Shown piece after piece: positions 55,185 to 63,402 of a DNA stretch of 64,000 nt (position 1 is its first letter; each line of letters begins with the position of its first letter). The stretch covers positions 2,728,001-2,792,000 of the forward strand of contig NZ_DAJPEN010000001.1 in NCBI RefSeq assembly GCF_025993685.1. The letters run 5' to 3'. The stretch comes from Bacteroides mediterraneensis (lineage in GTDB: Bacteria > Bacteroidota > Bacteroidia > Bacteroidales > Bacteroidaceae). A program made the translations under genes and the position numbers. A model generated the notes under the pieces. That model was given only the letters and a program-made list of their open reading frames with translations. It searched no databases and was not told the origin of the DNA.

Positions 55185-55753
55185 TGAAAAGGATACTTGT
55201 TATTATAATTGCTGTTGTCGGTTTGAGCATACCGACAATGGCACAACGATTATTACCACACCAAAAAGGAATTGAGTTCTATGGTGGTGTACCTTTACAG
55301 AAACATAAGACATTTGGAGACGGTAATTTCAATGCCGGACTTAATTTTACAAGGTATATCCGTAACTATCACTATTATCATTTCGGACTAAATTATCTTC
55401 AGCAGAACTATCACTATAATGAACTGAAAGTTCCGGTACGTGATTATACTGGTGAAGGTGGATTTATGTTTCACCTGATTTCAAGTCCTGGAAAAAGTTT
55501 CCTCGTTTATGGTGGACCATGTCTTTCACTCGGTTATGAAGAAGTAAATGACAGCAAGAAATGGCTGCCTGATGGTGCATACCTTGAAGCAAGAAACAGA
55601 TTTGTTTATGGTGCTGGCGCCCAATTATCTTTGGAAGGGTTCATAACGGATAATGTAGTGGTTCTCGCTAAAGCCAAAGGAACATTCCTTTTCGGAACAG
55701 ATCTGGATTTATTCAGACCTTCAGTATTGATAGGAATCCGTATTATCTTGTAA
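55184..55753 (+). CDS. traO: TraO, outer-membrane conjugation protein
   Basis: The 189-residue protein has a signal peptide (ending PTMAQR) and amphipathic strands ending in a hydrophobic last strand (PSVLIGIRIIL), so it is a small outer-membrane barrel. It overlaps traN by one base. The gene traP (Toprim primase) that often follows is absent; the next gene is traQ. Confidence 0.88.
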   Translation: MKRILVIIIAVVGLSIPTMAQRLLPHQKGIEFYGGVPLQKHKTFGDGNFNAGLNFTRYIRNYHYYHFGLNYLQQNYHYNELKVPVRDYTGEGGFMFHLISSPGKSFLVYGGPCLSLGYEEVNDSKKWLPDGAYLEARNRFVYGAGAQLSLEGFITDNVVVLAKAKGTFLFGTDLDLFRPSVLIGIRIIL

Positions 55754-56024
55754 TATCAGTCAAATGAAATCAGAATCAATGTAATAACACATTATGAAAA
55801 CAATAAAACATATACAGTCACTTCTTGTGATAATAATTGCCTGCATGACATTGGGTTCATGCAGCAATGAACTTGATATCACAAAATCATTTCCGTTTAA
55901 TGTAGAAACTATGCCTGTTCCTAAGGAACTCAGTCAAGGGGAAACGATTGAAATCCGCTGCACCTTAACCTGTCCGGCTGACTATTCTGGAACTCAATAT
56001 ACTATCAGATATTTTCAGTATGAT

Positions 56025-56032
56025 GGTGATGG
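56025..56032. repeat. Left target-site duplication of the IS66 element
   Basis: GGTGATGG is present directly left of the element and again at 58634-58641 directly right of it. Eight bases is the usual duplication length for IS66. Confidence 0.95.
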
Positions 56033-56117
56033 GTAAGCATTCGGACAAATACATCTTTTACACTTTGAGGTTTGATTGTAGCTTTGCGGCAGCGAATACA
56101 ATCAAACCTCAATTATT

Positions 56118-56441
56118 ATGAATAGACTGGAATTTGAAGAATTGGAATTACAGGTACAACAAAGCGGCCTGCCGTTGAAGTCGTACCTGCAACAGATAGG
56201 TATAAGTTATTCAACCTATCATTACTGGCGTAGAAAATGTTCGGTTGACAGGAACAGTATCAAACAGGAGCTGGCTCCCATCAGTTTTAAACAGTCAGTC
56301 ATGGAATCGTCCCCTGAAGGACAAGTGCCGCATGGCGTGGCCGTTCTGTTTCCCAACGGTCTTCGTGCCCACTTCGGAAACGGTTCAGAAGAGATACTGA
56401 TGGAGCTGTTCACTCAAAGTCTTCTAGGCGGCCATGTTTAA
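56118..56441 (+). CDS. tnpA: IS66 TnpA-like accessory protein
   Basis: The 107-residue product matches the small first protein of IS66 elements in Bacteroidetes (LKSYLQQIGISYSTYHYWRR is a short HTH). It is needed with TnpB for transposition of IS66 elements. Its end overlaps tnpB by 8 nt. Confidence 0.85.
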   Translation: MNRLEFEELELQVQQSGLPLKSYLQQIGISYSTYHYWRRKCSVDRNSIKQELAPISFKQSVMESSPEGQVPHGVAVLFPNGLRAHFGNGSEEILMELFTQSLLGGHV

Positions 56442-56802
56442 CCTGAACGACACGATGCGCTACTTCCTGTGTCCTGGCAGGACAGATATGCGCAAGGGTA
56501 TCAGTTCGCTGTGCGGAGTGGTACATGAGAAGATGAACAGCGAAGTGAAGAACGGGGATGTCTTTATCTTCATCGGTTCCAGCCGCAGGCTCATGAAACT
56601 GCTTCATGCCGAAGACGGAGGTATGGTGATGTATGTAAAACGCCTGGAGGCGGGCCGCTTCAAACTGCCGGAGTACGATCCCCAATCAAACAGCTATCCC
56701 ATGGAATGGCGCGACCTGGTGATGATGGTCGAGGGCATTCAGGAAAATCCGCAGCAGAGGCTCCGGCGCCTGAGGGCAGAGCGCAAGGAATATCATGTAT
56801 AA
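56434..56802 (+). CDS. tnpB: IS66 Orf2-like protein TnpB
   Basis: The 122-residue protein has the TnpB hallmark YFLCPGRTDMRKGISSLCGV and VFIFIGSSRRLMKLLHAEDG. It is an accessory protein of unknown reaction that is strictly conserved in the IS66 family. Confidence 0.95.
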   Translation: MFNLNDTMRYFLCPGRTDMRKGISSLCGVVHEKMNSEVKNGDVFIFIGSSRRLMKLLHAEDGGMVMYVKRLEAGRFKLPEYDPQSNSYPMEWRDLVMMVEGIQENPQQRLRRLRAERKEYHV

Positions 56803-56881
56803 TATGCTTCCGGAGTGAACAAAAGTGCGGATATTATTGTGTAATCCGCTTATATTTAGTATATTTACATAAACAAAACAG

Positions 56882-58522
56882 ATGCGGACAATGGAAGAAA
56901 AGGATATACTGCTCAAGACGATAGAAGGGCTGAATGCCTCCATTGCTTCATTGTCTGCCATTAATAAGGATCAGGCGGAACAGATTAAGAATCTGCAGGA
57001 ACGGATCAAAGAGCTGACGGCTCAGATTGCATGGCTGAACCGCCAGCTCTTTGGGCGTAAGACAGAAAAGCTTCCCATATATAGTCCCGATATGCCTGAC
57101 CTTTTTGCCGAAGAGTTTGCCGGACTCCGGCATCAGGCGGAAGAAAAGCGGGACGAGGCCGTGGAGCAGATAGAAAAGGAACCGGTGGAAGTCCGGAAGC
57201 AGAAGCGTCAGAACCGCAAAATGACAGAGGATCTGCCCGTACTCGAAACCGAGGTTATAGAGCCGGCCGGTGTGGACCTGTCCTTATATCGTAGGATTGG
57301 CGAAGAGGTAACCAAAGTGGTCAAGCATAAACCGGGGATGCTCTATGTCAAGGAAATCATCCGTCCCAAATATGCGCTCAAGGACAGCACCCGGCTTCCT
57401 CCCGCAGGGCAGAAAGGCGTGGAGATTGCCCCTATGCCGCTGATGCCCGTCGACAAGTGCATCGCCGACACCAGCCTGCTTGCCGAGATACTGCTTCAGA
57501 AGTATGAATATCACGTCCCGTTCTACCGGCAGATACAGCAGTACCGGCATCTTGGGATGAAAGGCCTTACGGAAAGTACGCTGGACGGATGGTTCAAAAA
57601 AACGGTGGAGCTGCTCAGGCCTCTGTATGAGGAGCTCAAGCGTGAAGTCTTTTCCTGCGACTATGTACAGGCGGACGAAACCACTGTTCCGGTCATCAAC
57701 AAGGAAAAGCACAGGGCCGACAAGGAATACCTGTGGATGGTAAGGTCGGTCATGAAGAAACTGGTCATCTTCCATTACGACCAGGGATCGCGTGCCGGAG
57801 CGGTCATCGAATCCCTGGCAAATCAATATCACTTCAAGGGTTATCTTCAATGCGACGGTTTTGCAGGCTATGAGACAGCCTTCAGGACCAACCCCGACGT
57901 GCGGCTGCTCAACTGCCTGGTGCATATCCGCCGCCATTTTGAACAGGCTCTGGATGAAAACCGGGAGATGGCCGAACATGGCCTGACCCAGATACAGCAT
58001 ATTTACCGGATTGAACACTGCTGCGATAAGGCGGGCCTGTCGTACGACGAGCGGAAGACGAAGCGCCGGGAACTGGCCGGACCTGTCATGGATGCCATGA
58101 AAGTGTGGATGGAAACGGAAGGAATCAAGTACAGCCCCAATTCCCAGATCGGGAAAGCCATCACGTATGCCTATACCCGATGGGACAACATGATGGGATG
58201 TCTGGAGGACGGACGCCTGCTCTGGGATAACAATCTGGCTGAAAATGTCATCCGGCCGATTACTCTGGGACGGAAAAATTACCTCTTCTGCGGCAATCAT
58301 GAGGCAGCGGCTAATATGTCGGTGATCTGTTCCCTGCTGGCCACCTGTAAGGCACATGATGTAACCCCAAGGGATTATCTGAATGATGTCATCGCCCGAA
58401 TGCCCTATCACAAAAAGGCTACTCATGAGGAACTGCTGGAACTGCTTCCACATAAATGGAAGCTGCAACATCCGGAAAGTGCATTGACAAAACAAGAGGA
58501 GGAAGCCGGCAACCGGTGCTGA
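56882..58522 (+). CDS. tnpC: IS66 transposase TnpC
   Basis: The 546-residue transposase has an N-terminal coiled coil with leucine-zipper spacing (about 5-55), a zinc-binding/HTH part and the DDE domain (Asp in YVQADETTVPVI, Asp in LQCDGFAGYE, Glu in LWDNNLAENVIRPITLGRKN). It appears complete. It likely starts at the ATG at 56882 or at the next Met (MEEKD). Confidence 0.95.
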   Translation: MRTMEEKDILLKTIEGLNASIASLSAINKDQAEQIKNLQERIKELTAQIAWLNRQLFGRKTEKLPIYSPDMPDLFAEEFAGLRHQAEEKRDEAVEQIEKEPVEVRKQKRQNRKMTEDLPVLETEVIEPAGVDLSLYRRIGEEVTKVVKHKPGMLYVKEIIRPKYALKDSTRLPPAGQKGVEIAPMPLMPVDKCIADTSLLAEILLQKYEYHVPFYRQIQQYRHLGMKGLTESTLDGWFKKTVELLRPLYEELKREVFSCDYVQADETTVPVINKEKHRADKEYLWMVRSVMKKLVIFHYDQGSRAGAVIESLANQYHFKGYLQCDGFAGYETAFRTNPDVRLLNCLVHIRRHFEQALDENREMAEHGLTQIQHIYRIEHCCDKAGLSYDERKTKRRELAGPVMDAMKVWMETEGIKYSPNSQIGKAITYAYTRWDNMMGCLEDGRLLWDNNLAENVIRPITLGRKNYLFCGNHEAAANMSVICSLLATCKAHDVTPRDYLNDVIARMPYHKKATHEELLELLPHKWKLQHPESALTKQEEEAGNRC

Positions 58523-58547
58523 CTGCAACATATAGATTCAACAAAAT

Positions 58548-58590
58548 AATAGCGACTGCAACTATTAGGTTTATAGTGACAGTCGCTATT
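58548..58590 (+). terminator. Hairpin at the right end of the IS66 element
   Basis: AATAGCGACTG (58548-58558) and CAGTCGCTATT (58580-58590) form a perfect 11-bp stem 25 nt after tnpC. A weak T-rich run (GTTGT) follows. Confidence 0.75.
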
Positions 58591-58633
58591 GTTGTATATA
58601 AAGTTCAATACCTGTAGTTTAACGAATGCTTAC

Positions 58634-58641
58634 GGTGATGG
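58634..58641. repeat. Right target-site duplication of the IS66 element
   Basis: GGTGATGG, identical to 56025-56032. Confidence 0.95.
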
Positions 58642-58835
58642 CATACTCCGTATGGGAAAAGATGGTGAACCATTCATTCCCAATGACAGATACCCAGTAG
58701 AAAAAGGGGACTTCCGTTTATATTACACCTCTCAATCTACAGAGCAGCAAAACCTGGAGATTGTGTTTGAGGATAATATGGGGCATTCTCAAATATTGGA
58801 GTTTAATTTTAATGATGTTGGGGAATAAAATATAA

Positions 58836-58878
58836 CACCTCATAATGGCCTTTTTATCAATAAAGCCTTTATGAGGTG
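58836..58878 (+). terminator. Terminator at the end of the tra operon
   Basis: CACCTCATAA (58836-58845) pairs with TTATGAGGTG (58869-58878), with a further inner pairing of GGC-TTTTTAT with ATAAAGCC. It lies 8 nt after the traQ stop. No T-tract follows, but the long stem fits a tra operon end. Confidence 0.65.
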
Positions 58879-58963
58879 ATTGTATGTTAAATCTTCATTA
58901 CATTTCAAATTCTATTGGTCCTAGGCAGTTTAAGCAGTAGTAAAATTTTGGACAGCAATTATA

Positions 58964-60091
58964 TCAGATATTATATTTAATATCAATCCTTTTTTTGTCT
59001 TCTTCTATTTGAAAAACATTAAATTCTACAGACTCTATACTTTTATATATATTAAATAGTATCTTCCTAATTCTAAACAATAATTTTAATATCGATTCAT
59101 CATCTGTTTTACTATATAATTTAAAATATTCATTATAATCAAAAATTAAACCATCAATCAATGGTTTTAATTTCTGATAATTACTACTATCAGATACACT
59201 AACAAATCTTTTACGAATAAAACTATTTATATATTCGGGACTTTCAAAAGGTATAATACCTTGACAAAAAGCATAGCATACTTGTAGTATTATATCAAAC
59301 CTTTCACTTATTTCTATTATTTCTTCAAGTTCATCTAATGTCAAATTATTTATTTCGTTGTTTATAAGCTTTTTAAAAGATTCTTTTTTACAGAGGTTAT
59401 CATCTAAGTTACATATATTAAATTGACTTACTTTATTTATAATATCTATAGATATAATATGTTGCAGAAGTGATAACCTCTTATTAATAGATTTATTTAT
59501 TTTCCCTCTTGCTTGCCCAGAAGTCGTTGCATATTCTTTATAACCAAACACTTCTGCTATTTGACACAATTCGTCATTAGAAAAATTCTCTCTTTTTAAT
59601 ATAGTTTTTTCCTTATGTGACAATAATATGTACCAATATACTATATAATATATATACTTTGCTGTCTTATTTAAACATATAGGAAAGATTTTATTATCAC
59701 CTTCACAGACTTCAATAAAATCAGAAAGATTATTCAAATAAGAATTATTACATTCTATTCCAAGTTGAATTATAAACAAAGCTAACTCTTCTAATCTTGT
59801 AAAAGAAAAGAGTTTTTCAATATCTATTTGTATATCTTTCTCTACACAAGACAATGCTATCTTATATGTACAATCTGTAATTTCCTTGTCAGCTTGAATA
59901 TCATTTAAATAAAACCGATTGACAAAATAAGCATCTAAATTTTTATCTGCTATTGAACCTGTATGTTCAATTCCATTAATTGTACCTAGAGAAAGATTGA
60001 TACCTGATGTATTCTTTATTTCATTTATAAGTATCCCTTGTGTTATACCTGTAAATTCTCTATATTTTTTTATTAACTCATTAATCTCCAT
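58964..60091 (-). CDS. Unknown 375-residue protein with HTH-like N-terminus
   Basis: From ATG 60091 the protein starts MEINELIKKYREFTGITQGI. The first 45 residues, with LSLGTINGIEHTG, look like a helix-turn-helix that does not match a named family. The remainder is all-helical, very low in GC and rich in Ile/Asn/Lys, without membrane segments. The frame extends to 60133 but the added residues are Phe-rich spacer. It is divergent from the HNH-like gene across 170 bp that contain that gene's promoter. It may be the regulator or immunity partner. No function is known. Confidence 0.6.
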   Translation of the reverse strand: MEINELIKKYREFTGITQGILINEIKNTSGINLSLGTINGIEHTGSIADKNLDAYFVNRFYLNDIQADKEITDCTYKIALSCVEKDIQIDIEKLFSFTRLEELALFIIQLGIECNNSYLNNLSDFIEVCEGDNKIFPICLNKTAKYIYYIVYWYILLSHKEKTILKRENFSNDELCQIAEVFGYKEYATTSGQARGKINKSINKRLSLLQHIISIDIINKVSQFNICNLDDNLCKKESFKKLINNEINNLTLDELEEIIEISERFDIILQVCYAFCQGIIPFESPEYINSFIRKRFVSVSDSSNYQKLKPLIDGLIFDYNEYFKLYSKTDDESILKLLFRIRKILFNIYKSIESVEFNVFQIEEDKKRIDIKYNI

Positions 60092-60209
60092 ACTTTTTTT
60101 TTGCGAAAATACATAAAAAAAGAACTTACACAAAGAATAACCTTTGAATAATCAAATCAGTAATCTTATATTTTTAATATTACTGATTTAATATTTTTAA
60201 CGGAACTAT

Positions 60210-60241
60210 TTTGGTTTACTATTTTCAATGATTTACCTTTG
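60210..60241 (+). promoter_or_regulatory. Bacteroides promoter for the HNH-like gene
   Basis: A -33 TTTG (60210-60213), a 20-nt spacer and a -7 TACCTTTG (60234-60241) lie 22 nt before the ATG at 60264. This is a consensus match. Confidence 0.78.
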
Positions 60242-60263
60242 CTGAAAATTAAAACAAACAACT

Positions 60264-60923
60264 ATGGCAACAACTATTAAACAAAAGGCACCAATAATAG
60301 GACCTAAAAAGAAATTAGTCTTTTTTGAAAACGGACGTAAGATTATTTTTATAGTACCAGACTTTAAAGGCAAAAGTATCATTTTAAAAAATGCTTATGA
60401 TGATGATGTATGGCATTCAAATGGTACAGATTCGCAAAACTACCGTAAACAAATAAATGACACAATGGTTGCATTAGAAGGTGATCCAAAAACACAAACT
60501 GCACACCATGACCAACCAATAGGACGTAATAACAAAGATCTAAGAATGGTTCTTGTTTCTAAAGAGGAACATAAGAAACAAAAACATTATGGTGCTTCTT
60601 CAATAGCAAACCCTGATAAAAGGAAACAATATATTAAAGAAGCAGGAAATTGGGATATTTCTAAATTAGAATATGCTAAAAATTATGTAGATTATCAGAT
60701 TCACAAGCACCCTTCGGTTACTGCATGTATAGTTGGAGGTACTACTACTGTTATTACCAACTATGCTATAAAAAAAGTAAGCCCTAAAACTAATAAAATT
60801 ATACGAATATGTACATCTTTAGGTATTGGTATACTTTCAGGTATAATAACTAATATTGCACTAAAGCCTAAAGATACCTACTATGCTGATTCTTCATTCA
60901 AGTTAAACGACTTAAAACAATAA
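60264..60923 (+). CDS. HNH/LHH-like predicted nuclease with hydrophobic C-terminal segments
   Basis: The 219-residue protein has an HNH-like core: AHHDQPIGRNN (His81, His82, Asn89/90) and VSKEEHKKQKHYG (His103, His108), the spacing and flavour of AHH/LHH/WHH-type toxin nucleases. Two hydrophobic segments follow (about 151-168 and 180-200), which is unusual for such nucleases. There is no signal peptide. A consensus promoter precedes it, and a divergent HTH-like gene is next to it. It could be a toxin or a defence effector that acts at the membrane. The nuclease call rests on motif spacing only. Confidence 0.55.
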   Translation: MATTIKQKAPIIGPKKKLVFFENGRKIIFIVPDFKGKSIILKNAYDDDVWHSNGTDSQNYRKQINDTMVALEGDPKTQTAHHDQPIGRNNKDLRMVLVSKEEHKKQKHYGASSIANPDKRKQYIKEAGNWDISKLEYAKNYVDYQIHKHPSVTACIVGGTTTVITNYAIKKVSPKTNKIIRICTSLGIGILSGIITNIALKPKDTYYADSSFKLNDLKQ

Positions 60924-60969
60924 TTAACAAATAATACATATAGTTAAATTCTCAGACATAGGATTTTTG

Positions 60970-61027
60970 CTACTTTTTGTGCCGCCTGAAGCTCACTGTA
61001 AAAAGTAGTGGGCGGAAATTCCGCCCA
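60970..61027. terminator. Double hairpin terminator between convergent genes
   Basis: CTACTTTTT (60970-60978) pairs with AAAAAGTAG (61000-61008), and TGGGCGGAA (61009-61017) pairs with TTCCGCCCA (61019-61027). On the minus strand the second stem is followed by CTACTTTTTAC, a good terminator for the gene ending at 61031. Confidence 0.75.
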
Positions 61028-61030
61028 CCT

Positions 61031-61267
61031 TCATTCTATTAACTTGAGATATTTAAGAGGTCCGAATTCATCGGATTTTCTTCCCCATGTCCAATCGTGT
61101 TCATAAATATCATCTCCCCACTGCTGTGGGGAGTCAAAGACAACTTTTACGTTCACAGAATACTTACATTCTTCTATTTCAGTAATAGTACCTTTTACCA
61201 TTATACCGGTGAACATACATTCACACCTTTTTCCGATTATACTCTGATTTATTTCTGTAGTTTTCAT
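61031..61267 (-). CDS. Small hypothetical protein next to PcfJ
   Basis: The 78-residue protein is beta-rich (CECMFTGIMVKGTITEIEEC, VNVKVVFDSPQQWGDDIYEH) and looks like a small SH3/OB-like fold. It lies 14 nt after the pcfJ-like gene and before a strong terminator, so it is the last gene of the pcfK-pcfJ operon. Not recognised as a named family. Confidence 0.6.
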   Translation of the reverse strand: MKTTEINQSIIGKRCECMFTGIMVKGTITEIEECKYSVNVKVVFDSPQQWGDDIYEHDWTWGRKSDEFGPLKYLKLIE

Positions 61268-61281
61268 ATCTCATATATCTG

Positions 61282-62574
61282 TTAAGCGACCAAACATTTC
61301 TGTATCATTCCCATATTCTGATTTACCAAGTTTATTATTTGCTTATGGTATTCAGTATTCTTATTACATACACCTCGACTTTGTACGACCTTTAAAGTTT
61401 TCAATGAAACTTCAATAGTTTCAATGCGTTTACCTTCAATGGTAGCCGATAGTATCAAAGAATTTTCTTTCAGATAGTAGGAATTTGAAAATACGCAATG
61501 GTGCATTATCTCGGCTTCCTCAATAAAATCATGTACACTGCTCAAAACATGTACTTGAATTATGCCGTCTGTAAATGAAATACCGAAGAACTTACCCTTT
61601 TGCTCCTTATATATTCTTTCATTCTCAATAGCTTGAGCCTTTTTGCGTTCATTATCTTCTCGTCTGATTTCATCATTCCTTCTTTTGACCAACTTGTCAT
61701 GTTCGGAAACAATATCTTTCGGACAAACGTATTTGGAATTATGAATGTCCATTCCAAAGTGTTTCAGCAGTCTGATATAATCACACCATTCAGATGGATT
61801 GGTGATTTCATAGCCATTACGGATACAGATTTTTAAGGCTGCCCAATATTCATTTATACCAGCATTTGAACGAATGAAATGACGGAACATTTCTATCTGA
61901 CCGACTTTAAGTAATGTTTCCATCTTGTTATCAGATAGGATTGCCTTGAAAAAAGCATTGGGGGATATATTGTAGAACTTTCCCTTGAAGCCATTTCGTC
62001 TGATTTTCTTCATAATTCTGATATGTGGATAGGTGCATTGTGGAGTAATATCGTATGCAAAGTGGTTACTATTTGACCTCAGTTCCATGCAGCTGTGTTC
62101 ATTCCACAAATCATAATACATGGAGGACATACACCGCAAACGTGCTATAATTTCACCTCTACCATTAGGAGCAATCCACCTCTGTACTATTTCATTGATT
62201 TCATATTTAGCTGGATAGCCAACCTTTCTATTAGCTCTGACTATAAAGAAACGGATTACCTGATAACCTTTACAGGTTGTAATGATAGAGAAATATTCTG
62301 TACCTTTAAACACTCTCTGACGGGTTTTCATTACCTCCAATTTGCTTCCACAATGAGGACAAGTACATTCCGCATGGTCTGAGGAAGGGATATTTTCACC
62401 CATCCAAGAATGACCACAATCGGTACAAGTTACAATTCCCTTACTCGTCATACGAGCAATATGGCTGAAACAATGCTTGTATGCGTATGCCTTTTGTTTC
62501 TCTGATATGCTTTTCAGTCTTTTTGATAATGTAACAATTTCAGACTGAATACGTGTTTTCGGCTTCATAATCAA
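61282..62574 (-). CDS. pcfJ: PcfJ-like protein
   Basis: The 430-residue protein has a zinc-finger-like pair (CTDCGHSW at about 56-63 and CTCPHCGSK near 75-83) and the PcfJ domain in the C-terminal third (VLSSVHDFIEEAEIMHHCVF, YYLKENSLILSATIEGKRIE, SRGVCNKN). PcfJ proteins occur on conjugative plasmids and Bacteroidales ICEs, in tandem with PcfK; the molecular role is unknown. It overlaps the pcfK-like gene by 4 nt. Confidence 0.88.
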   Translation of the reverse strand: MIMKPKTRIQSEIVTLSKRLKSISEKQKAYAYKHCFSHIARMTSKGIVTCTDCGHSWMGENIPSSDHAECTCPHCGSKLEVMKTRQRVFKGTEYFSIITTCKGYQVIRFFIVRANRKVGYPAKYEINEIVQRWIAPNGRGEIIARLRCMSSMYYDLWNEHSCMELRSNSNHFAYDITPQCTYPHIRIMKKIRRNGFKGKFYNISPNAFFKAILSDNKMETLLKVGQIEMFRHFIRSNAGINEYWAALKICIRNGYEITNPSEWCDYIRLLKHFGMDIHNSKYVCPKDIVSEHDKLVKRRNDEIRREDNERKKAQAIENERIYKEQKGKFFGISFTDGIIQVHVLSSVHDFIEEAEIMHHCVFSNSYYLKENSLILSATIEGKRIETIEVSLKTLKVVQSRGVCNKNTEYHKQIINLVNQNMGMIQKCLVA

Positions 62575-62987
62575 AAATCAAATAATGAGGGTTGAACATT
62601 GGTTGTCTGAGTTGCAGATGATTTCTGTTTTACTCTGCTCTGTAACTTGTTGAGTTCCATCTGCTGATATTGCTCAATAGCCTTTCTGCGTGCGTTCTGC
62701 TTTTCCTCTTCAGTAAGTTCAACATGGTGGTTTACCATTACTTTACAACTGATAGGCTTTCCGATTTCAATATCATCTTCATCATAGTAGTGCATAGCCA
62801 TAGAATAGATTTCATCATCATCAAATCCGTTCATTCCGCTTTTCTGAACTTCATTAAGTATATAGGTTATGCAATCGTCAATGTTCTTTGCCGGATTTGC
62901 GTATCGTGGTGCAAACAAATCGTCCGTCATTGCTCTATACTCCAAGTAGTTTTGGATAGCAGCCTTGAATAATTCAGTACCTTTCAT
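62571..62987 (-). CDS. pcfK: PcfK-like protein
   Basis: The 138-residue protein matches PcfK-like ICE proteins: FKAAIQNYLEYRAMTDDLFA, CITYILNEVQKSG and MAMHYYDEDDIEIGKPISCK, with a Gln-rich tail ending in SLFDF. It is translationally coupled to pcfJ. Function unknown. Confidence 0.87.
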   Translation of the reverse strand: MKGTELFKAAIQNYLEYRAMTDDLFAPRYANPAKNIDDCITYILNEVQKSGMNGFDDDEIYSMAMHYYDEDDIEIGKPISCKVMVNHHVELTEEEKQNARRKAIEQYQQMELNKLQSRVKQKSSATQTTNVQPSLFDF

Positions 62988-63126
62988 ATCTCACAAGTTT
63001 AATAGTTAAAAATTTTATGCGGATTCTAGAGCTGAGGGAGTTGAGTTTCAACCTTTGGTATCTGCCTCTCGTATATCCGACATTTTTTTTATGCGTCTTT
63101 CTTTCACTTCGGTCGTTTTCGTTTCA

Positions 63127-63258
63127 GGTGCTATGAAAGGTAGGTATTAGCAGATACAAGGTTTTTGTATAAAATACTACCCGAAGGGCTGGAGATTTTC
63201 TACAAAACCACCGGCTTGACCTTGTATCTGCGTAAAATACCGTAATTACCTTTGCACC
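63127..63258. other. Strongly structured noncoding element
   Basis: Four stems nest in one another: GGTGC/GCACC (63127-63131, 63254-63258), AAAGGTA/TACCTTT (63136-63142, 63247-63253), GGTATT/AATACC (63143-63148, 63236-63241) and GCAGATACAAGG/CCTTGTATCTGC (63150-63161, 63220-63231), about 30 pairs. Inside, GGTTTTTGTA pairs with TACAAAACC (one bulge) and CCC-GAA-GGG forms a tip. A further copy of GTATCTGC at 63058-63065 could pair with the left arm as an alternative. It lies between pcfK and the gene at 63399. Options are a small RNA, a leader of pcfK, or a single-strand origin. Confidence 0.65.
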
Positions 63259-63267
63259 GGAACGTAA

Positions 63268-63402
63268 ATGGCCGTCAGAAGTGTGGAAAGCGAAATGAAT
63301 GGAGGTACTGCGATAAAAGAGGCAGACAAATTAAACTTGATAGATATTTATGATTTTGTCACAAAATCAAAGATGTGTGTTTTTCATATTCCAGATTATT
63401 AA
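63268..63402 (+). CDS. Possible 44-residue protein
   Basis: A plus-strand frame begins MAVRSVESEMNGGTAIKEAD and ends HIPDY. The segment IKEADKLNLIDI resembles the first helix of the ICE Toprim primase (TraP) family, so it may be a decayed 5' fragment. It directly follows the structured element and overlaps the end of the convergent gene at 63399 by 4 nt. A second start at 63295 is possible. Evidence is weak. Confidence 0.25.
   Translation: MAVRSVESEMNGGTAIKEADKLNLIDIYDFVTKSKMCVFHIPDY

Larger units (their letters stand above)
56033..58633 (+). mobile_element. Complete IS66-family insertion sequence (2,601 bp)
   Basis: The element begins GTAAGCATTCGGACAAATACA and ends with the imperfect complement TGTAGTTTAACGAATGCTTAC (11 perfect terminal bases; about 17 of 21 matching). 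It carries the three IS66 genes in order, all intact, and a terminator near its right end. The GC content is visibly higher than the surrounding ICE, a sign of separate origin. Intact ends, genes and duplication show that it is probably active. Confidence 0.97.
55794..58828 (+). pseudogene. traQ: traQ (DUF3872) split by an IS66-family element
   Basis: The 5' part (55794-56032) encodes a lipoprotein start (lipobox LGSC, Cys23) and TraQ residues 1-79, ending YFQYDGDG. The 3' part (58642-58828) encodes GILRMGKDGEPFIPNDRYPV onwards. Removing 56033-58641 (the element plus one duplicated octamer) restores one 141-codon frame without any change, so the disruption is recent and clean. The truncated 5' frame runs into the insertion and stops after two codons. 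TraQ is the last tra gene, so polar effects should be small, but loss of TraQ itself may impair transfer. Confidence 0.93.

Noticed and set aside
57284..58531. A 415-codon minus-strand frame inside the IS66 element.
   Set aside because: It is the antisense shadow of the high-GC tnpC gene, whose DDE domain is complete.
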